The notes under the pieces are model-generated. The model saw only the letters and a program-made list of their open reading frames with translations. It did no database searches and was not told the origin of the DNA. Both the position numbers and the translations under genes were made by a program. 34,497 nt of DNA from Acanthamoeba sp. SK_2022b (Eukaryota; Discosea; Longamoebia; Acanthamoebidae), in NCBI GenBank assembly GCA_027943245.1, contig JANDJZ010000612.1:1-34497 (forward strand), read 5' to 3'. Positions 9,306 to 20,196 of this stretch are shown one piece after another. Numbering within the stretch: position 1 is the stretch's first letter; every line of letters starts with the position of its first letter.

Positions 9306-11546
9306 GTGTGTGTCGTGTGTGTGTGTCGTGTGTGTGTGTGTGTGCGTTGTGAGTTTGACGACACGAGAAAGGTTGAGCGCACTTAACACAAACGCAGGGA
9401 CACGCACCTGGAAGAGAGCGGGCGTGTGGTATTTGCCCTCGTCGAGCTTCGCCTTCATGTCCGAGAAGGCCATGGGGTGCTTGATGGTCTCGCGGTAACC
9501 GGGCACGTCGTCAGGCACCGGATCGTAGAACACTCCGTACGAGTCCTTCCTGCTCGCATCCACCCACACGAGCGGCGGTTAACCCACGCCCCACTCCTTC
9601 CAACCGACGTCTTCGCGCGTGCGGGCCGCATACCGAATGAACTTGTGCAGCAGGAGCGTGAGGACCTTGTGCAGGCTGAGCTTCTTCTCTCGCCTCGGCG
9701 TCACCCTCTTGGCCAGGCCTGCCACAGCATTTATTTATTTATAAAATAATTTATAAATAAATAGATCAAGTTAGTAGTGATTAGTCATTCATTTACGCAC
9801 GTGAGCAGGGCCGCCACTCGAGCCCAGCAAGAAGAGAGAAGAGGACCGGGAGTGGCGCACCTGAGCCTGGCGGGAGATCGGTGCTCACGGCAGCTGTGGC
9901 AGGCTCCACCTCCATCTCCTCCTCCTCCTCCTCCGCGGCTCGCAGCGTGGCCGACCGCGTGCGCTGACGTTTGACGCCGCTGGCCGGTGATTCCCGCAGA
10001 GCGGCGTCGGCCTCCAGCTGGGGGCTCTCCAGCAACTCGTCCATCTTGCGCTTCGAGCGGCTCTGCCGCTGCGCCGCCGCCGCGCGACTCGTCCGGGCAC
10101 GGCGCGCCTTCTTCTCGTCCTCCTCATCGGACTCGAACGCGAACGCAAAGTCCAACTCGTCCTCCTCCTCCTCTTCATCGTCGTCGGTGTCCAGGTGCCT
10201 GGCCTTCCGCTTTCTCCTCGTCTTCTTGGCGGCGGCGGCCTTGGGCGTCGTGGCCTCCTTCTTCGGCGTAGGCGTAGTCGTCGTCGTTGTCGTCGTCGCC
10301 GCCTTGGGGGTGGCCTTCGCCTTTGTCGGCGTCGCGCTCTCCGTTGCCGCCTCCGCCTTGGACGCTCTTCGCTTTCCTCCTTCGTTCTTTGGCGGAGGCG
10401 TCACCATCGCCGGCGTCACCGTTGCATCGGCGGCGCTCCTCCTTCGCTGCTGCTGCTGCTGCCCGCCTTTGCGACCCGACCGCTTGTGCGTTGACGCCAT
10501 CTCGCCGCCTTCTTCGTCGAACTCGAACGGCGCCTCGTCCCACTCGGCCATCGCAAGCGACGCCGTTTGCGCGCTCAGCCGCGTGCTGCGTGGTCGCTCC
10601 GGCGTTGAGCGCTGCGCCGCCGCCTTTCTCCCGCGCGGCGAGGCGGCAGGACTCGAAGCGGTGGTCGCGGGCGCGGGCGCGGCGGCAGTGGCCTTGCGCT
10701 TCTCCTTGTGCTTGCGCTGCTCCTGCTCGAGCTGCGCCAGCTGTTGCTTGAGCTGCTGCGCGCGACCCTTGCGCGCCTTCTTCATGGCCGCGAGCTCCGC
10801 GGCCTCCTGCGCGTCGATGTCCTCCTCCTCGAGGCACTGCGACACCGTGCGATCGCGCGCCAGCTTGGACATCACCCGCGCACTGATCCTGATGGGCGGG
10901 ATGGCCGGCGCCGACGGCGCGGCCTTTGGCGGCTGCGCTGGCAGCGCCTGCGTCGCCTTTTCTTGGGCGCCCCGGCCGCGGGCAGCGCTTGTGCGTCGCT
11001 TCCTTTGCCCACGTGTGTACTCATCGTCATAGTCGTCTTCATCTCCATCTTCTTCTTCTTCTTCTTGCTCTTGGTCGCGTTCTTGGTCGACCTCCATGCC
11101 GGCGGCCTCGTCGACGTAGTCGTCTTCTCCATCCTCGCCGCCCGCCACCTCCTCCTCCTCCTCTTCGCCGGCGCCATCGTAGCTGGCCGCGGCGGACTCG
11201 TCCTCTGCTTCTTCTCCAAACTCAAACACCTCGTCATCGTGTTCGCCATTCTCTGCCTCATCTTCGTCCTGGCTGCTCCCAACGGTCCATTTCTTGGAGC
11301 CGCCACCATCAGCCGACAGTCGCAACACCACCTTCAGCCCTGCTGCAGCGATGGATGGAGGATAACGATAGATGGAGGAGAGCAAGATCAAGTAAGAAAA
11401 TTGCGATTTCATGTATATATGAAAATGGGGCGGGCACCAGCACGATTATTATCATGCTCATCGGCAAGCGCCTCGTTTGCCTCCCCTTCCATATCCTCGG
11501 CCTGCACAGCCTTCTCGCTGATTCGTCTCGAAGAACGCCGCGACAT
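7290..11546 (-). CDS. Bromodomain protein, BRD7/BRD9-like
   Basis: Probable chromatin reader of a SWI/SNF-type remodeller. Ten exons, phases all close: 11444-11546, 9861-11339, 9634-9718, 9408-9549, 9152-9234, 8964-9058, 8516-8839, 7907-8421, 7659-7842 and 7290-7546, giving 1088 aa. The N-terminus (MSRRSSRRISEK) leads to LKVVLRL, resembling the LKLVLK start of BRD7/BRD9. Then come long acidic and Lys-rich tracts (residues about 40-525). One bromodomain covers about 535-650: LHKVLTLLLHKF, VFYDPVPDDVPGYRETIKHP and LICDNCVTFNPEDSMYY, with the acetyl-lysine-binding Asn kept (VTFN). Basic linkers and an AT-hook core (KRKPGRPRG, near 808) follow. A helical block (HYLHSLCAAGA through LADVTR) and a Gln/His-rich tail complete it. 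Animal BRD7/9 are about 600-650 aa; the excess is low-complexity. The BRD7/9 assignment is by eye; the bromodomain itself is certain. Introns carry long TG/CA tracts. Confidence 0.85.
7573..7643. repeat. Compound (CA)n(GA)n microsatellite in last BRD intron
   Basis: About 23 CA units pass directly into about 12 GA units. On the gene's strand this is CT followed by TG and lies between exon 9 and exon 10. Confidence 0.95.
8449..8494. repeat. (TG)n microsatellite in BRD intron 7
   Basis: About 23 uninterrupted TG units on the + strand (CA on the gene's strand), inside the intron 8422-8515. Confidence 0.95.
9252..9346. repeat. (TG)n microsatellite in BRD intron 4
   Basis: About 26 TG units followed by three TGTCG-interrupted blocks of TG. 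It occupies over half of the intron between the two central bromodomain exons. Confidence 0.95.
9732..9763. repeat. AT-only inverted repeat in BRD intron 2
   Basis: TATTTATTTATAAA (9732-9745) and its exact reverse complement TTTATAAATAAATA (9750-9763) are separated by 4 nt, giving a perfect 14-bp hairpin stem in an otherwise GC-rich locus. Confidence 0.85.
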
Positions 11547-11664
11547 TGTCAATGAAGATGGTCTTCTGGCCAGATGCAAACAGAAATAAACGGAAAAAAA
11601 GAAATTCTAGTAATTCGTGTCGACTGACCGTTACAATGAGAAAATAAATAACCGCAAGGAACGC

Positions 11665-14020
11665 CTACTGCCGAAGGAATCGATCGGCGAGGATGGACTC
11701 CACGATGCTCACCATGAGAGGTATGTCCGCGATGAAGTTGCGGGAAGAAGAGCCCTCGTCGAGCCCTGACAAAGATTAAGGAATAAAAACCACATCTCCG
11801 TGACGCGTTGAGAACGAAGGACGGTACCATCCGTGGTCAAGTTCGGGAAGATAGCGTGGTAGCCTAAGCCCAATCGAGCAGTTGCCAGCATGTTCAGATG
11901 CCTACTGGCGAAGATCTATGCAATTCACAGACGTTTGTCAGGATGTGAACAAGGTTGGCATTGTTGGGATCACTCGAACCTCCAAGACGTGAGCTCCAGT
12001 CCGAACCGCGTAGAGGTGAGCGAAGCCTGCAATCACGCGCATTAGCATATGAAACAAGCCAAAGCAAGGCGAAGGTGAAGTACCGGCTCCATGCGGACCA
12101 ATCACAATGTCAGCTCGGCCAAAGAGCTTACGTGAATCCACCATGTTCATCTTGCCATGGTGCTCCTTCAGCACGATCTTAATCTTTCTCACATGTCGAT
12201 CCCGTGGCTGATCCATCACCTTCTGAGGGAAAGTGACGGCGAGGGTCTCGAAAGCCTTGACCATCTCCCTGTGGTTGAGAATGATGCGGCCGGTGAATGT
12301 GTCCGTGCGAACGATTAACACGATAGTGATGACGGTCTCTTCGCCAGGCGGGGTGACCAGCGGTCGATTCTTGGCAAGCACGCTCCGTCGGCGGTCGAGA
12401 GGAAGGTCGATCATATCAAATAAACCATGACGGACCAGCAGCGCCATGCCCAGTGACGGAACGTCGGAGCGCTCTATGTTCTGGATCACGTAAACCACAT
12501 CGCCTCGCACGTTCTCTTCAGTGAGGAACCGCGACCTGCACGCCCCTCCCCCAAGTTAGGTCGCCCGTAAGTTGTAAGGAACAGGGAGTTGGTTCAGGAC
12601 GACAGTGTACCGTGGAAGGTTGAACATGGTCTCGTACTTCTGCGCATAGGTGGCGCCACCGCCGATGTGGATGAAGACGTTGGGATGAGCACGCAGGAAG
12701 GGCAGGGCGACCATCAACCGGTAGGCCTCGTTAACCAACCAGTGCCAGAACATCTCCTGGTGGTGGTGTGTGATAACCAGCACCTCCTTTACATCCCTCC
12801 ATGTCTCGGACTGCCGGTCGGTTGTGCAACGATGTGAGCTCAACCTAGCCCATGGAACCGAAGAGGAGAGGCACATACCGAGTCGTTGCCAAAGTAGGTG
12901 GCGAGGAACGACGGCCACATGTGGTCGCGGGGCTCATCGGGCCAAGCGGGGATGCAGAGGTAGGGAGAGAAGATCGTGCCGTACTTGGTGACGAAGCCGC
13001 CGTAGATGACCCCTACTTCTGGAGGGACAACGTTAACTCCGCGGCTGGCTCGGATGACCTGGTCCCAATCCTCATCGACCATCATTGCGTGCACCACGTC
13101 GGCATAGGAGTTACCCTTGACCAGGGCACCCACCGCGCTCATGTTGGGATAGAACTTGGGTTGTATGTAGTCCTCCTCGAACTGGGCCAACAGGGTTTCC
13201 TCCTCCATCGTCCTGACACCAGAACCGTTGATCAGCCCCGGTGGCTCGCCGCAATGGGTGTTGAAGCCCTCGCAGTGTAGGACGGGCACGTAGGGGCTAT
13301 TCGTAACTGTGATCAAACAAGAAGCAAGGTAAGAGATCTGAGTTCATCGTCCAGTGTGCTTGTGGGAGTGCACCTGCGCTCCATAGCTGGGATAGACTTG
13401 AAAACGATATAGTATCCTGAGGAAGAAGTGGTTAGATAAGAATGATCAGCTCGTGTGTCGTGAAGGCGCTACGTACGTAGTCCACCATTGGCGGAGCATG
13501 ATGAAGGAAGTACTGATACTGAGTCTCGACGTCACACCATCGAAACAGCTGGAGATGAAGTCAAGTCCGAAAAAGTAAGCATCAAGATCGTATCGTTAGT
13601 GGTAGTTGCAGAACTTACCGCGCCCATCTCCTCCAGAGCAGACCTAATTCCTTGTAAGATCTGCGCTCGAGTCTGCTCATACGCCTGTAGCACCGCCGGT
13701 TGGGCGACCAGGGCAGGAGGAGGTTTGGGATGACCCCTCATATAGACAATGAGGGCATCGTCCTTTGCCTTCCCCTCACAGGCCGGAAAAGTAGCGGGAG
13801 ATGCCAACAGTGTGCTTGGGGGTGAGGCATGCAGTTCTTGGTGTGACCATTTGGCTTCGTATGTCCCGGAGTGTAGCACGCCTGCAAAGTAGCCAAAGCA
13901 GAAGCACCAGAGAGCAACCCCAGCCACCAACACCAAACCGCCAAAGCGGCCATGGATCAAGGGTGGCAGAAGAGGAGAGAACTGTGGCGGGCTAGCAAAT
14001 CTACTCGCCGTAGCTTTCAT
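11665..14020 (-). CDS. GT61-family glycosyltransferase, type II membrane protein
   Basis: Likely Golgi/ER glycosyltransferase of family GT61 (old DUF563), which includes plant xylosyl- and arabinosyltransferases and animal EOGT. Nine exons: 13619-14020, 13477-13548, 13374-13416, 12879-13306, 12611-12810, 12084-12535, 11974-12026, 11828-11915 and 11665-11765, giving about 612 aa. A membrane anchor follows a short cytosolic tail (VLVAGVALWCFCFGYFAGVL, residues about 30-50). The catalytic region shows THHHQEMFWHWLVNEAYRL, then FGRADIVIGPHGAG split across a splice junction, then GAHVLEV and RHLNMLATARLGLGY, the standard GT61 order. An N-glycosylation sequon (NMS) and several Cys suit a lumenal domain. 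Start 14020 (MKATASRF) fits the anchor; an in-frame ATG at 14290 would add an unlikely 90 residues. The donor after HVLE is ambiguous (11979 or 11973). Sugar specificity is unknown. Confidence 0.85.
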
Positions 14021-14476
14021 CGGCGTGCTTCTCTCACGCTCACTCTCCGGACAAGAGTGGGACGCGTCCTTCTTCACTGGCTGTGCTGACAGGCTTGCCG
14101 TTGATCGCCCGCAAACGGAACCTGTGTGGTTGCCACTTAACAATGTCACTAACGCATATACAACTATTGGTTTCCTTGAATGGGTTGCGGACTCACCACG
14201 CAGCCCTGATCTACGACATTTGGGCTGGTTTTTCTGTTTATGGAGGAACCCTTCCATAACAAGCGCGACACCACAGGCCCGCAGTACCATCTGCGAGCTT
14301 CCGGGCGACCAGGTTTTTGTGGTGAGAAGAAAGCCAATAACAACACGTGTCCACCTTTCTAATAATACAATAATAACTTCAAATAATAAAATATTATCTA
14401 TTAATAATGGTGTTCTTTATGTCTAGTAATTCGTTGATGTACCCCGATCCTACTTCTCTCGTACGCTTGTTGTACG
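14021..14476. other. Intergenic region between GT61 gene and DJ-1 gene
   Basis: 456 bp without a supported gene, the longest plain gap in the window. It must hold the GT61 promoter and 5' UTR and the DJ-1 3' end. The stretch 14353-14410 is AT-rich (repeated AATAAT/AAATAATA). No RNA gene or conserved frame was recognised. Confidence 0.6.
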
Positions 14477-15307
14477 TCAGTAGGAAGGTACAAGCATGAT
14501 CTGTTGAATCTCCTGCGCCTTATCGGCGCCGTAGAGTTGCTCGACGAGCTGGAGCGCAAACTCGAGGGCGGTACCCGGAGCGCGGCTCGTCACACAGTTG
14601 CCATCTGTGCGAAGAAGCGCGAGCGATGAGCTCGGAAGCGTATGGGCCCACAGCTTCATCACCACACGCGTTTACGTACCGACCACCACTCTCTGTTCGA
14701 GTTTGTCCTTCTGCTTGAGCGCGTCGACGAACTTCTGTGCCGGGTAGCACGTAGCCTGCTTGTCATCTGTACATACACATGATGCGTGTTTATACTATCT
14801 GGTAGAGGGTCTGTAGACGGCGGATGCGGCTAACCTATCAACCCGTGGCTGGCGAATACAACTGCTGGAGAAGCACAGACCGCAGCGTAGAGGCGGCCGG
14901 ACTGCTTCTGATGAGTAAGTAGCTCCTTTAGCTTCTCGCTGTCCCTGAGTCGATCGGCACCCGGTAGGCCACCTGCACGCAAGTTCGATGAGCCAGCACT
15001 AGGCCGTATTTGGGAGGGGCGCACCAGGAAGAGCAATAAGATCGTAAGTGACGCCTTGGCAGTCGGTAATGAGGGCATCAGCCACTATCTTGACAGACCG
15101 CGAGCACGTCACCTCCCTGGTGTCCTCAACAGAGGCCACTGCATGCGGATCTACACTCAATCGCAAAGAAAGCTAAATCTGGTGGGTGCCAGAACCAGTA
15201 CCAGTGACTTCCGCGCCCGCCCGACGTAGGGTGTCGATGATGCACACAGACTCTATCTCTTCTGAGCCATTCGCAATTGGCACCAGCACCTTCTTTGCTC
15301 CCGACAT
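14477..15307 (-). CDS. DJ-1/PARK7-family protein
   Basis: DJ-1 superfamily protein, associated with protection from oxidative stress and reactive carbonyls. Five exons, all joined in phase 1: 15202-15307, 15025-15150, 14835-14972, 14680-14766 and 14477-14604, giving 194 aa against 189 for human DJ-1. It starts [20 protein letters not shown], matching the first strand and the Glu that sits near the active Cys. [12 protein letters not shown] and [13 protein letters not shown] follow, then the nucleophile elbow [12 protein letters not shown] with the conserved reactive Cys (the DJ-1 Cys106 position). It ends with [20 protein letters not shown], close to the human C-terminal region. All key residues are present, so it should be active. 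The promoter side (15308-15448) has a short (ATTTTT)n run. Confidence 0.9.
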
Positions 15308-15368
15308 GTTTTAAATCTCTGCTGTGGCTGTGCCTTCCCCACATTCCGCAGAAAAGAGTAACTTTTTT

Positions 15369-15391
15369 TTATTTTTATTTTTATTTTTATT
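15369..15391. repeat. (TTTTTA)n tract between DJ-1 and SNW1
   Basis: Several TTTTTA units in the 141-bp gap between the DJ-1 start and the SNW1 stop; possibly part of the DJ-1 promoter or SNW1 3' end. Confidence 0.7.
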
Positions 15392-15448
15392 TGAATGATC
15401 GTTGTCCCAGGCCAGCAAATAAATACACGCGTGCCGCACGCTGCTGCT

Positions 15449-17467
15449 TTAGCGGCGCCTCCTATCGTGGTCCCTGTCCCTCTCTCTGTCCCAGTCGCTC
15501 CTCCTCTCGTCCCTGTCTCTGTCCCTGTGACCCCTGTCCCTATCCCTGTCCCTATCTCGGTCCCTGTCTCTTTCCCTATCCCTATCTCGGTCCCTGTCTC
15601 GGCTCCTGTCACGATCGCGGTCGCGGTCGCGGTCGCGGTGAGAAGACGAGGAGGACCTGGCAATGGTCTCCGGCGCCATGCCCGAGCTCTCGAACTGAAT
15701 CTTGCTCCTGTCGGACATGGTGTCCTTCGTGCCTCCGCCAGCAGCGTGCATGGTGTTGGAAGAACCTAGACACGAGAAGGAAGAGGAGGAAGAGGAGGAG
15801 GAGGAGGAGGAACAACAAACGCGTGGGTCAGCACGGCAGTCGACCGCGCGGGAGGAGGGAGGGCGAGGAGTGAGAAGGGCGGAGGCGTTACCGATGTGGT
15901 CGAGGGGCTTCTTCTTCTGCGTCTCCCTGGCTTCGGTAAGGAACTCGTCGAGGCCAAAGGGATCCTCCTCCTTCTCGAACTCGACCGGCGCGCGGCGCGG
16001 CTCGGCCCTGCGGCTCCGATCGACGCCAGAGAAGTCGCGGTTGGGCTTGAACTTGTCGGTGCCCTGCTTGTCGTCGCCCTCCTCGTCCTCGCCACCGTAG
16101 ACGTCCGAGTCGTTGTCCTTCTTGGGGCGATAGAGGAAGTTGGCGCTGCTGCCCTGGAACAGGGGCTTGTCGTAGACGTTGTAGGCCTCCTCGTCGGCAA
16201 AGCCAGAGTCCATGCCCTGGGACTGGTTGAACAAGCGCGCGTCGAACATGGTGTCGGCGCTGGCGGTGGGAGCCTCGCCGAGGGCCACCTTCTCGGAGAC
16301 GTCACGATCGTCGTCGGTCTTGAGCTTCTTCTTGCCTTGGTAATTGTCGAGGTGGCGCTTCCTGTCACGCTCGCGCTTGCGCTCGTAACGCAGCTCGTCG
16401 CGCTCCTTCTTCGCCTCCACGTCCTCCTCGTCGAGCTCCTCCTCTTCCATCTCCACCTCGGCAGCCTTGCCCTTGCGAGCCTCCTCGGCGAGGCGACGCA
16501 GCGTCTCCTCCTGTTCGGTCTTCTCGTTGACCATGATCTGACGTGCGATGGCCGCGCGGCGCGCCACCTCTTCCCTCGCTCTGCGCTCAGCGATATAGAG
16601 CGCCTCCGAAAGCTTGGCAAAGCTGTCGTTGATTTGAACTTCCTGAAGGGCACGGCCGTCGGCGGCCAGACGCTTGTCGAGCGGGATGGTGTAGCCCTTG
16701 GCGTTCTTCCAGTTCGAGATGCAGGGAGGAATCTTCCACGCCTGCTGGTCGGCAACGGTTACCTTCCTCGGGGGCGAATGAACGACGGGTGCGGGGGGAG
16801 AGGGCGGGCCAGCAGGCGTCTTCTTGTGCTTGAACTTGGGCGGCTCCATGGGGTCCTTCGGCATTTCCACCAATCTGATGATCCTCTGCTTTGCCCCCGA
16901 ATTGTGGCCCGCGGCGGCTGCCGATTGGCCTCCAGCCGGCGTGTAGCGAATGTAGGTAGGGTCACCCTGCTTCTCGCCAGGTTGCGCAGGGCGTGCGGCC
17001 ACGATCTTAGAGTTGACGATCTTCTCAAGGGCGGCCCTCGTGCGAGCGGTAGCCTCGGCTTCCTCCTCTTCCGAAGGACGAACCAGCTCCTCCTCGTCTA
17101 TAGCCTTCTCGGTGAGCGCGAGCGCGGTCGAGTGTACAATCTTATCCTTGCCATGTCCGAGAATGGTCTCGTATTTGACCTTTCCCGTCGAGTCCAGTTG
17201 AATGGACAGCGCATTGGATGCACCCGTAGCGTTCTTCCTCCCCATACTCAGTGGATATTGAGCGAGATGAATCTCGGGGAAGGCACCACCATCAGCAAAA
17301 TCCTCTTCATTTCGGGGGGTGAATCCGCTGCGCTGGCCGTAGGGAGGGGGCTGCTTCAATTGGCGCCTTGCCGCACCCGATGGAGTGGGCACTGCCAGCG
17401 CTTCCGAGGTGGGCGCTGCGAATGCATTCCTCGGTCTCGGCAGAGCAGCCGTGAGTACCGACGTCAT
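15449..17467 (-). CDS. SNW1: SNW1/SKIP (Prp45) splicing and transcription co-factor
   Basis: Spliceosome component of the activated (B-act) and catalytic complexes, also a transcription co-regulator. Two exons, 15892-17467 and 15449-15765, giving 630 aa. The SKIP/SNW domain is intact: a Pro-rich start with PPPYGQRSGFTPRNEEDFAD, then HLAQYPLSMG, YIRYTPA, KFKHKK, and the signature IPPCISNWKNAKGYTIPLDK near the middle. A long charged helix follows (REEVARRAAIARQIM and onwards). After it come MFDARLFNQSQGMDSGF and NVYDKPLF, conserved in Prp45/SKIP. The C-terminal 60 or so residues are a nearly pure Arg-Asp repeat, encoded by a degenerate hexamer tandem. The single intron sits after DHIG. The start at 17467 (MTSVLTAALP) is preferred to the in-frame extension beginning at 17530. 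130 bp separate it from the GSS stop. Confidence 0.93.
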   Translation of the reverse strand: MTSVLTAALPRPRNAFAAPTSEALAVPTPSGAARRQLKQPPPYGQRSGFTPRNEEDFADGGAFPEIHLAQYPLSMGRKNATGASNALSIQLDSTGKVKYETILGHGKDKIVHSTALALTEKAIDEEELVRPSEEEEAEATARTRAALEKIVNSKIVAARPAQPGEKQGDPTYIRYTPAGGQSAAAAGHNSGAKQRIIRLVEMPKDPMEPPKFKHKKTPAGPPSPPAPVVHSPPRKVTVADQQAWKIPPCISNWKNAKGYTIPLDKRLAADGRALQEVQINDSFAKLSEALYIAERRAREEVARRAAIARQIMVNEKTEQEETLRRLAEEARKGKAAEVEMEEEELDEEDVEAKKERDELRYERKRERDRKRHLDNYQGKKKLKTDDDRDVSEKVALGEAPTASADTMFDARLFNQSQGMDSGFADEEAYNVYDKPLFQGSSANFLYRPKKDNDSDVYGGEDEEGDDKQGTDKFKPNRDFSGVDRSRRAEPRRAPVEFEKEEDPFGLDEFLTEARETQKKKPLDHIGNASALLTPRPPSSRAVDCRADPRVCCSSSSSSSSSSSFSCLGSSNTMHAAGGGTKDTMSDRSKIQFESSGMAPETIARSSSSSHRDRDRDRDRDRSRDRDRDRDRERDRDRDRDRDRDRGHRDRDRDERRSDWDRERDRDHDRRRR
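15470..15640. repeat. Coding hexamer tandem (Arg-Asp repeat) in SNW1
   Basis: On the + strand a degenerate run of TCCCTG/TCCCTA-type hexamers, reading as alternating Arg and Asp in SNW1. The codon mixture (CGN/AGR with GAT/GAC) shows an old, drifting repeat. Confidence 0.8.
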
Positions 17468-17597
17468 CTTGATGCTTGGCTGAAGAAGCGAAGATAATGA
17501 TCTACGCCCAAAGAAAAGCCGCGCTGGCAAAAAAGTAAGGGAAAAGTTGCAACTCCGGCAACAGAAATTTCGTTACCACACGCGCACCGAAGAAATC

Positions 17598-20077
17598 TCA
17601 CGAGAGGTAAGGCGAGTCGAGCACAGCGAAACCGGCAGCCACCCCACCTTCGTCCGAAGATGCGGTCTTCGTCCTCAAAAGGTGGCCGCCATCCTCGTTG
17701 ATGACTTCCTCGTCGCCCTTTCTGCAATGTTGGATAACAGAAGAAAGCACATTAAGAATAGAGAGGCCGAGCGAGCGGTTTTTTTCTTCTTCACGGTACC
17801 TGACGTAGACCGAAAAGATGCCCAACTCGCAAATGGCCTGCACGAGAGAGGCCTCGCCCTTGCGGTACACGTAGGCCTCGTAGGGCTGCGGCTTGATGCG
17901 CTGCATCAAAATGTGGGCCGCACGTTCCTGCCCAGGCAGCGCAAGCGGTGATGGAAACAAAGAAGTCGTCACTACACGCGCCAACGCCAATCCTCAGCGC
18001 TCGAGCAGCTGAATCTCTACCTGCGCGGTCATGGTGGTCAAGGCGTGCTTCAACTTCTCGCCGTAGAGGTTGTTGCCTGTGCTCGTTCAACGCACACGAC
18101 AAAGACGCGCATGCGTGTGAGCCACCAATCGATTGCCAAAGCGGTGGCAACGGGGGAGAGGCGCAGGAAGCCGGTACCGCCGCCCTCGCGCTGCGGCTTC
18201 ATCACGTAGTCATCGGGGTTGGCCAGGGCGTTCTTGACCGCCTCCTCACACTCGCCTTCGTCCAGGCTGTACAAGCCCGCAAAGCATTTGCGCAGCCGTG
18301 CCACCACCTGCGGCGGCGCGTGATGTGCACAGCGTGCGGTTGTGGGCGCGAAGTGAGAGGGCGTTTCGTTCGCTGGCTGGCCTGCGCGTAGAAGGGGGGG
18401 GGAGGCGAGTCGGTTACCTCGGCGTCGTCGGGAAAGAATCGTTCGAGCACACCAGCATTGCTCAACACCTGCTGAATCTTCTTGGCTCCAACCAGATGAT
18501 AGGCAAGAGAAGGGCACTGCGCGGTGTGGCGGGTTGATTCGTTGGCCTCTTAGTCACGATAGGGGGATGCACGCCCATGCATTGGCGCGATTGACTGAGA
18601 GGGCGTGGCAAACCTGAACGGTGTTGGATCGCTCGATGAGCTCGCGGGCTTGCCACTCGTCTTGGGTGGGATAGTCGTTGGGCGTGTAGCCCGCCCTGAA
18701 GTAGGTGACGGCCACCGCTGTGCCGTCACTGTGTCCACACGCCCAATAAGGCCGTAAGGATCTCGCACACAAGACTCGAACGCGGGCCAAGGAAGCCAAC
18801 GCACACAATGAGAGCTCCGCTCGAGGCATCAATGGAGCCCCGGTCGTGGAAGTCCTTGAGGGACCGCCTGATCATCCTGATCTTGTGCCTGGCGCATCCA
18901 CCCGTTAAGAAAGATGGCCCCTCCAAGGTGGGGACAACGGTGCGCGAGCCCTTACCTGTCCCACAGAGTGTACTCGAGCCATCGTTGGTCGGTCGAGTTT
19001 CGCTCTCCCGGCTGCACCACCATCACCACAACGGCCCTGTACGGACAAACAGCTCAATCGATCAATCAATCATAAATGATTGAAGTGTATGTGGGCTTGC
19101 GCCCATGTGGGGAGGGGGGAGGCACTTCTTGTCTCCGTAGAGCTCCCAGGCTTTGGCCATTCCGTCCACAAGCGCATAGCCCGATTTGTTGGGCGGCAGG
19201 GTCGAATCGTCCACTTGGAAGTGATGATGGAGACCGGTCACCTTCCCCAGGACATACCTGCTCGCGACATATCACAGCACCAACAGACAGCCACAGGGTC
19301 AGCGGGATAAGAGGTAGTGTGTCACCGTCTGGATGGCAAGACCTGTCCAGAGACGACGTACCGGTGCATCTGAGCCACGTTACTGGAGAGGCAGGCAAAG
19401 GCGGAGGAGATGGTGTTGAGCTCCACTTGAAGAGGAACGGGCGGACCCTCGGGCTGCTGGTGCATCATGTAGTCGGATCTGTGAAGCCCGAGCTCGATCG
19501 CCTGCGGGCACATCACCGTGGATCAGCAGTGGCACTTTTAGCCATGCCATGACAGCGAGAGGACAGCCTCACCTGTCTCTTGCCCTCGGCGTAGACCTTC
19601 TTGTAGATGGCCAGCAGGTTCGCGGTGAAGCTGTCAGCACGAGCAGCACTGTGGAGTGGGACAGAGGCGGTCAGGGATGAGCGTGGCTCCTCAAGGCCAG
19701 CGGCGAGAGCAGCAGTCGACGGATACCTCTCGAGAGAGGAGCAGATGAAGGCGTGGTCGTTGCTCGCCTTGTGCACAAGCACGTTGAAGTCACGGGCAAG
19801 CGCTACGACCTGCTCGTACGCCGACCGAGGCAACGGCGAAGGAAGCAGGCTAATGGGTGCGTGCACCACCTCCCCAGCATTTCCTGCGACCGTCGCAAGG
19901 GTGAGCGCGAGGTTTGGGCTAATGATGATCGATTATCCGGTAAATCTTTGTAGAGGACGGAGTACCGCCAGGAACACCCATGACGAGGCCATGTGCTACC
20001 GCCCACGCGTGGCTCTCTTCCACCACCTCGCGCAGCAGCTCCGCATCAATCTTGGGTGCCTTCTTCACGTCCCCCAT
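17598..20077 (-). CDS. GSS: Glutathione synthetase (eukaryotic type)
   Basis: ATP-dependent joining of gamma-glutamylcysteine and glycine to form glutathione, in the cytosol. Thirteen exons, phases all close: 19978-20077, 19727-19883, 19573-19648, 19362-19501, 19126-19257, 18956-19036, 18805-18888, 18614-18728, 18418-18516, 18178-18307, 18021-18076, 17800-17927 and 17598-17721, giving 473 aa (human: 474). Landmarks in order: [71 protein letters not shown], the ATP-grasp glycine loop [34 protein letters not shown], the substrate loop DEGGVAAG and the end VLDSPYLS. The start MGDVKKAPK fits the family length. Exon 1 has two usable donors, 12 nt apart (19977 and 19965), both phase 1. The protein appears complete and functional. 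Confidence 0.94.
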
Positions 20078-20196
20078 CTCGCAATACGTGTGCGTGTGTA
20101 TTTCTTTTCTTGCCGACAGCAGGCAACAAGCGACTCTCTTTGTTCTCTCTTCTTTGTACAATAAGCGTGAAGTCGCAGTCGTAGAGCCAGACCGTC

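Noticed and set aside
9971..11032. 353-aa open frame on the + strand
   Set aside because: Antisense of the low-complexity N-terminal exon of the bromodomain gene; its Ser and Ala runs mirror Glu/Lys/Ala codons. The - strand frame joins in phase to both neighbouring exons.
15896..17497. 533-aa open frame on the + strand
   Set aside because: It is the antisense of the SNW1 exon. The - strand frame matches SNW1 motifs throughout; the + frame shows no family and is Leu/Val-rich as expected of a GC-rich shadow.
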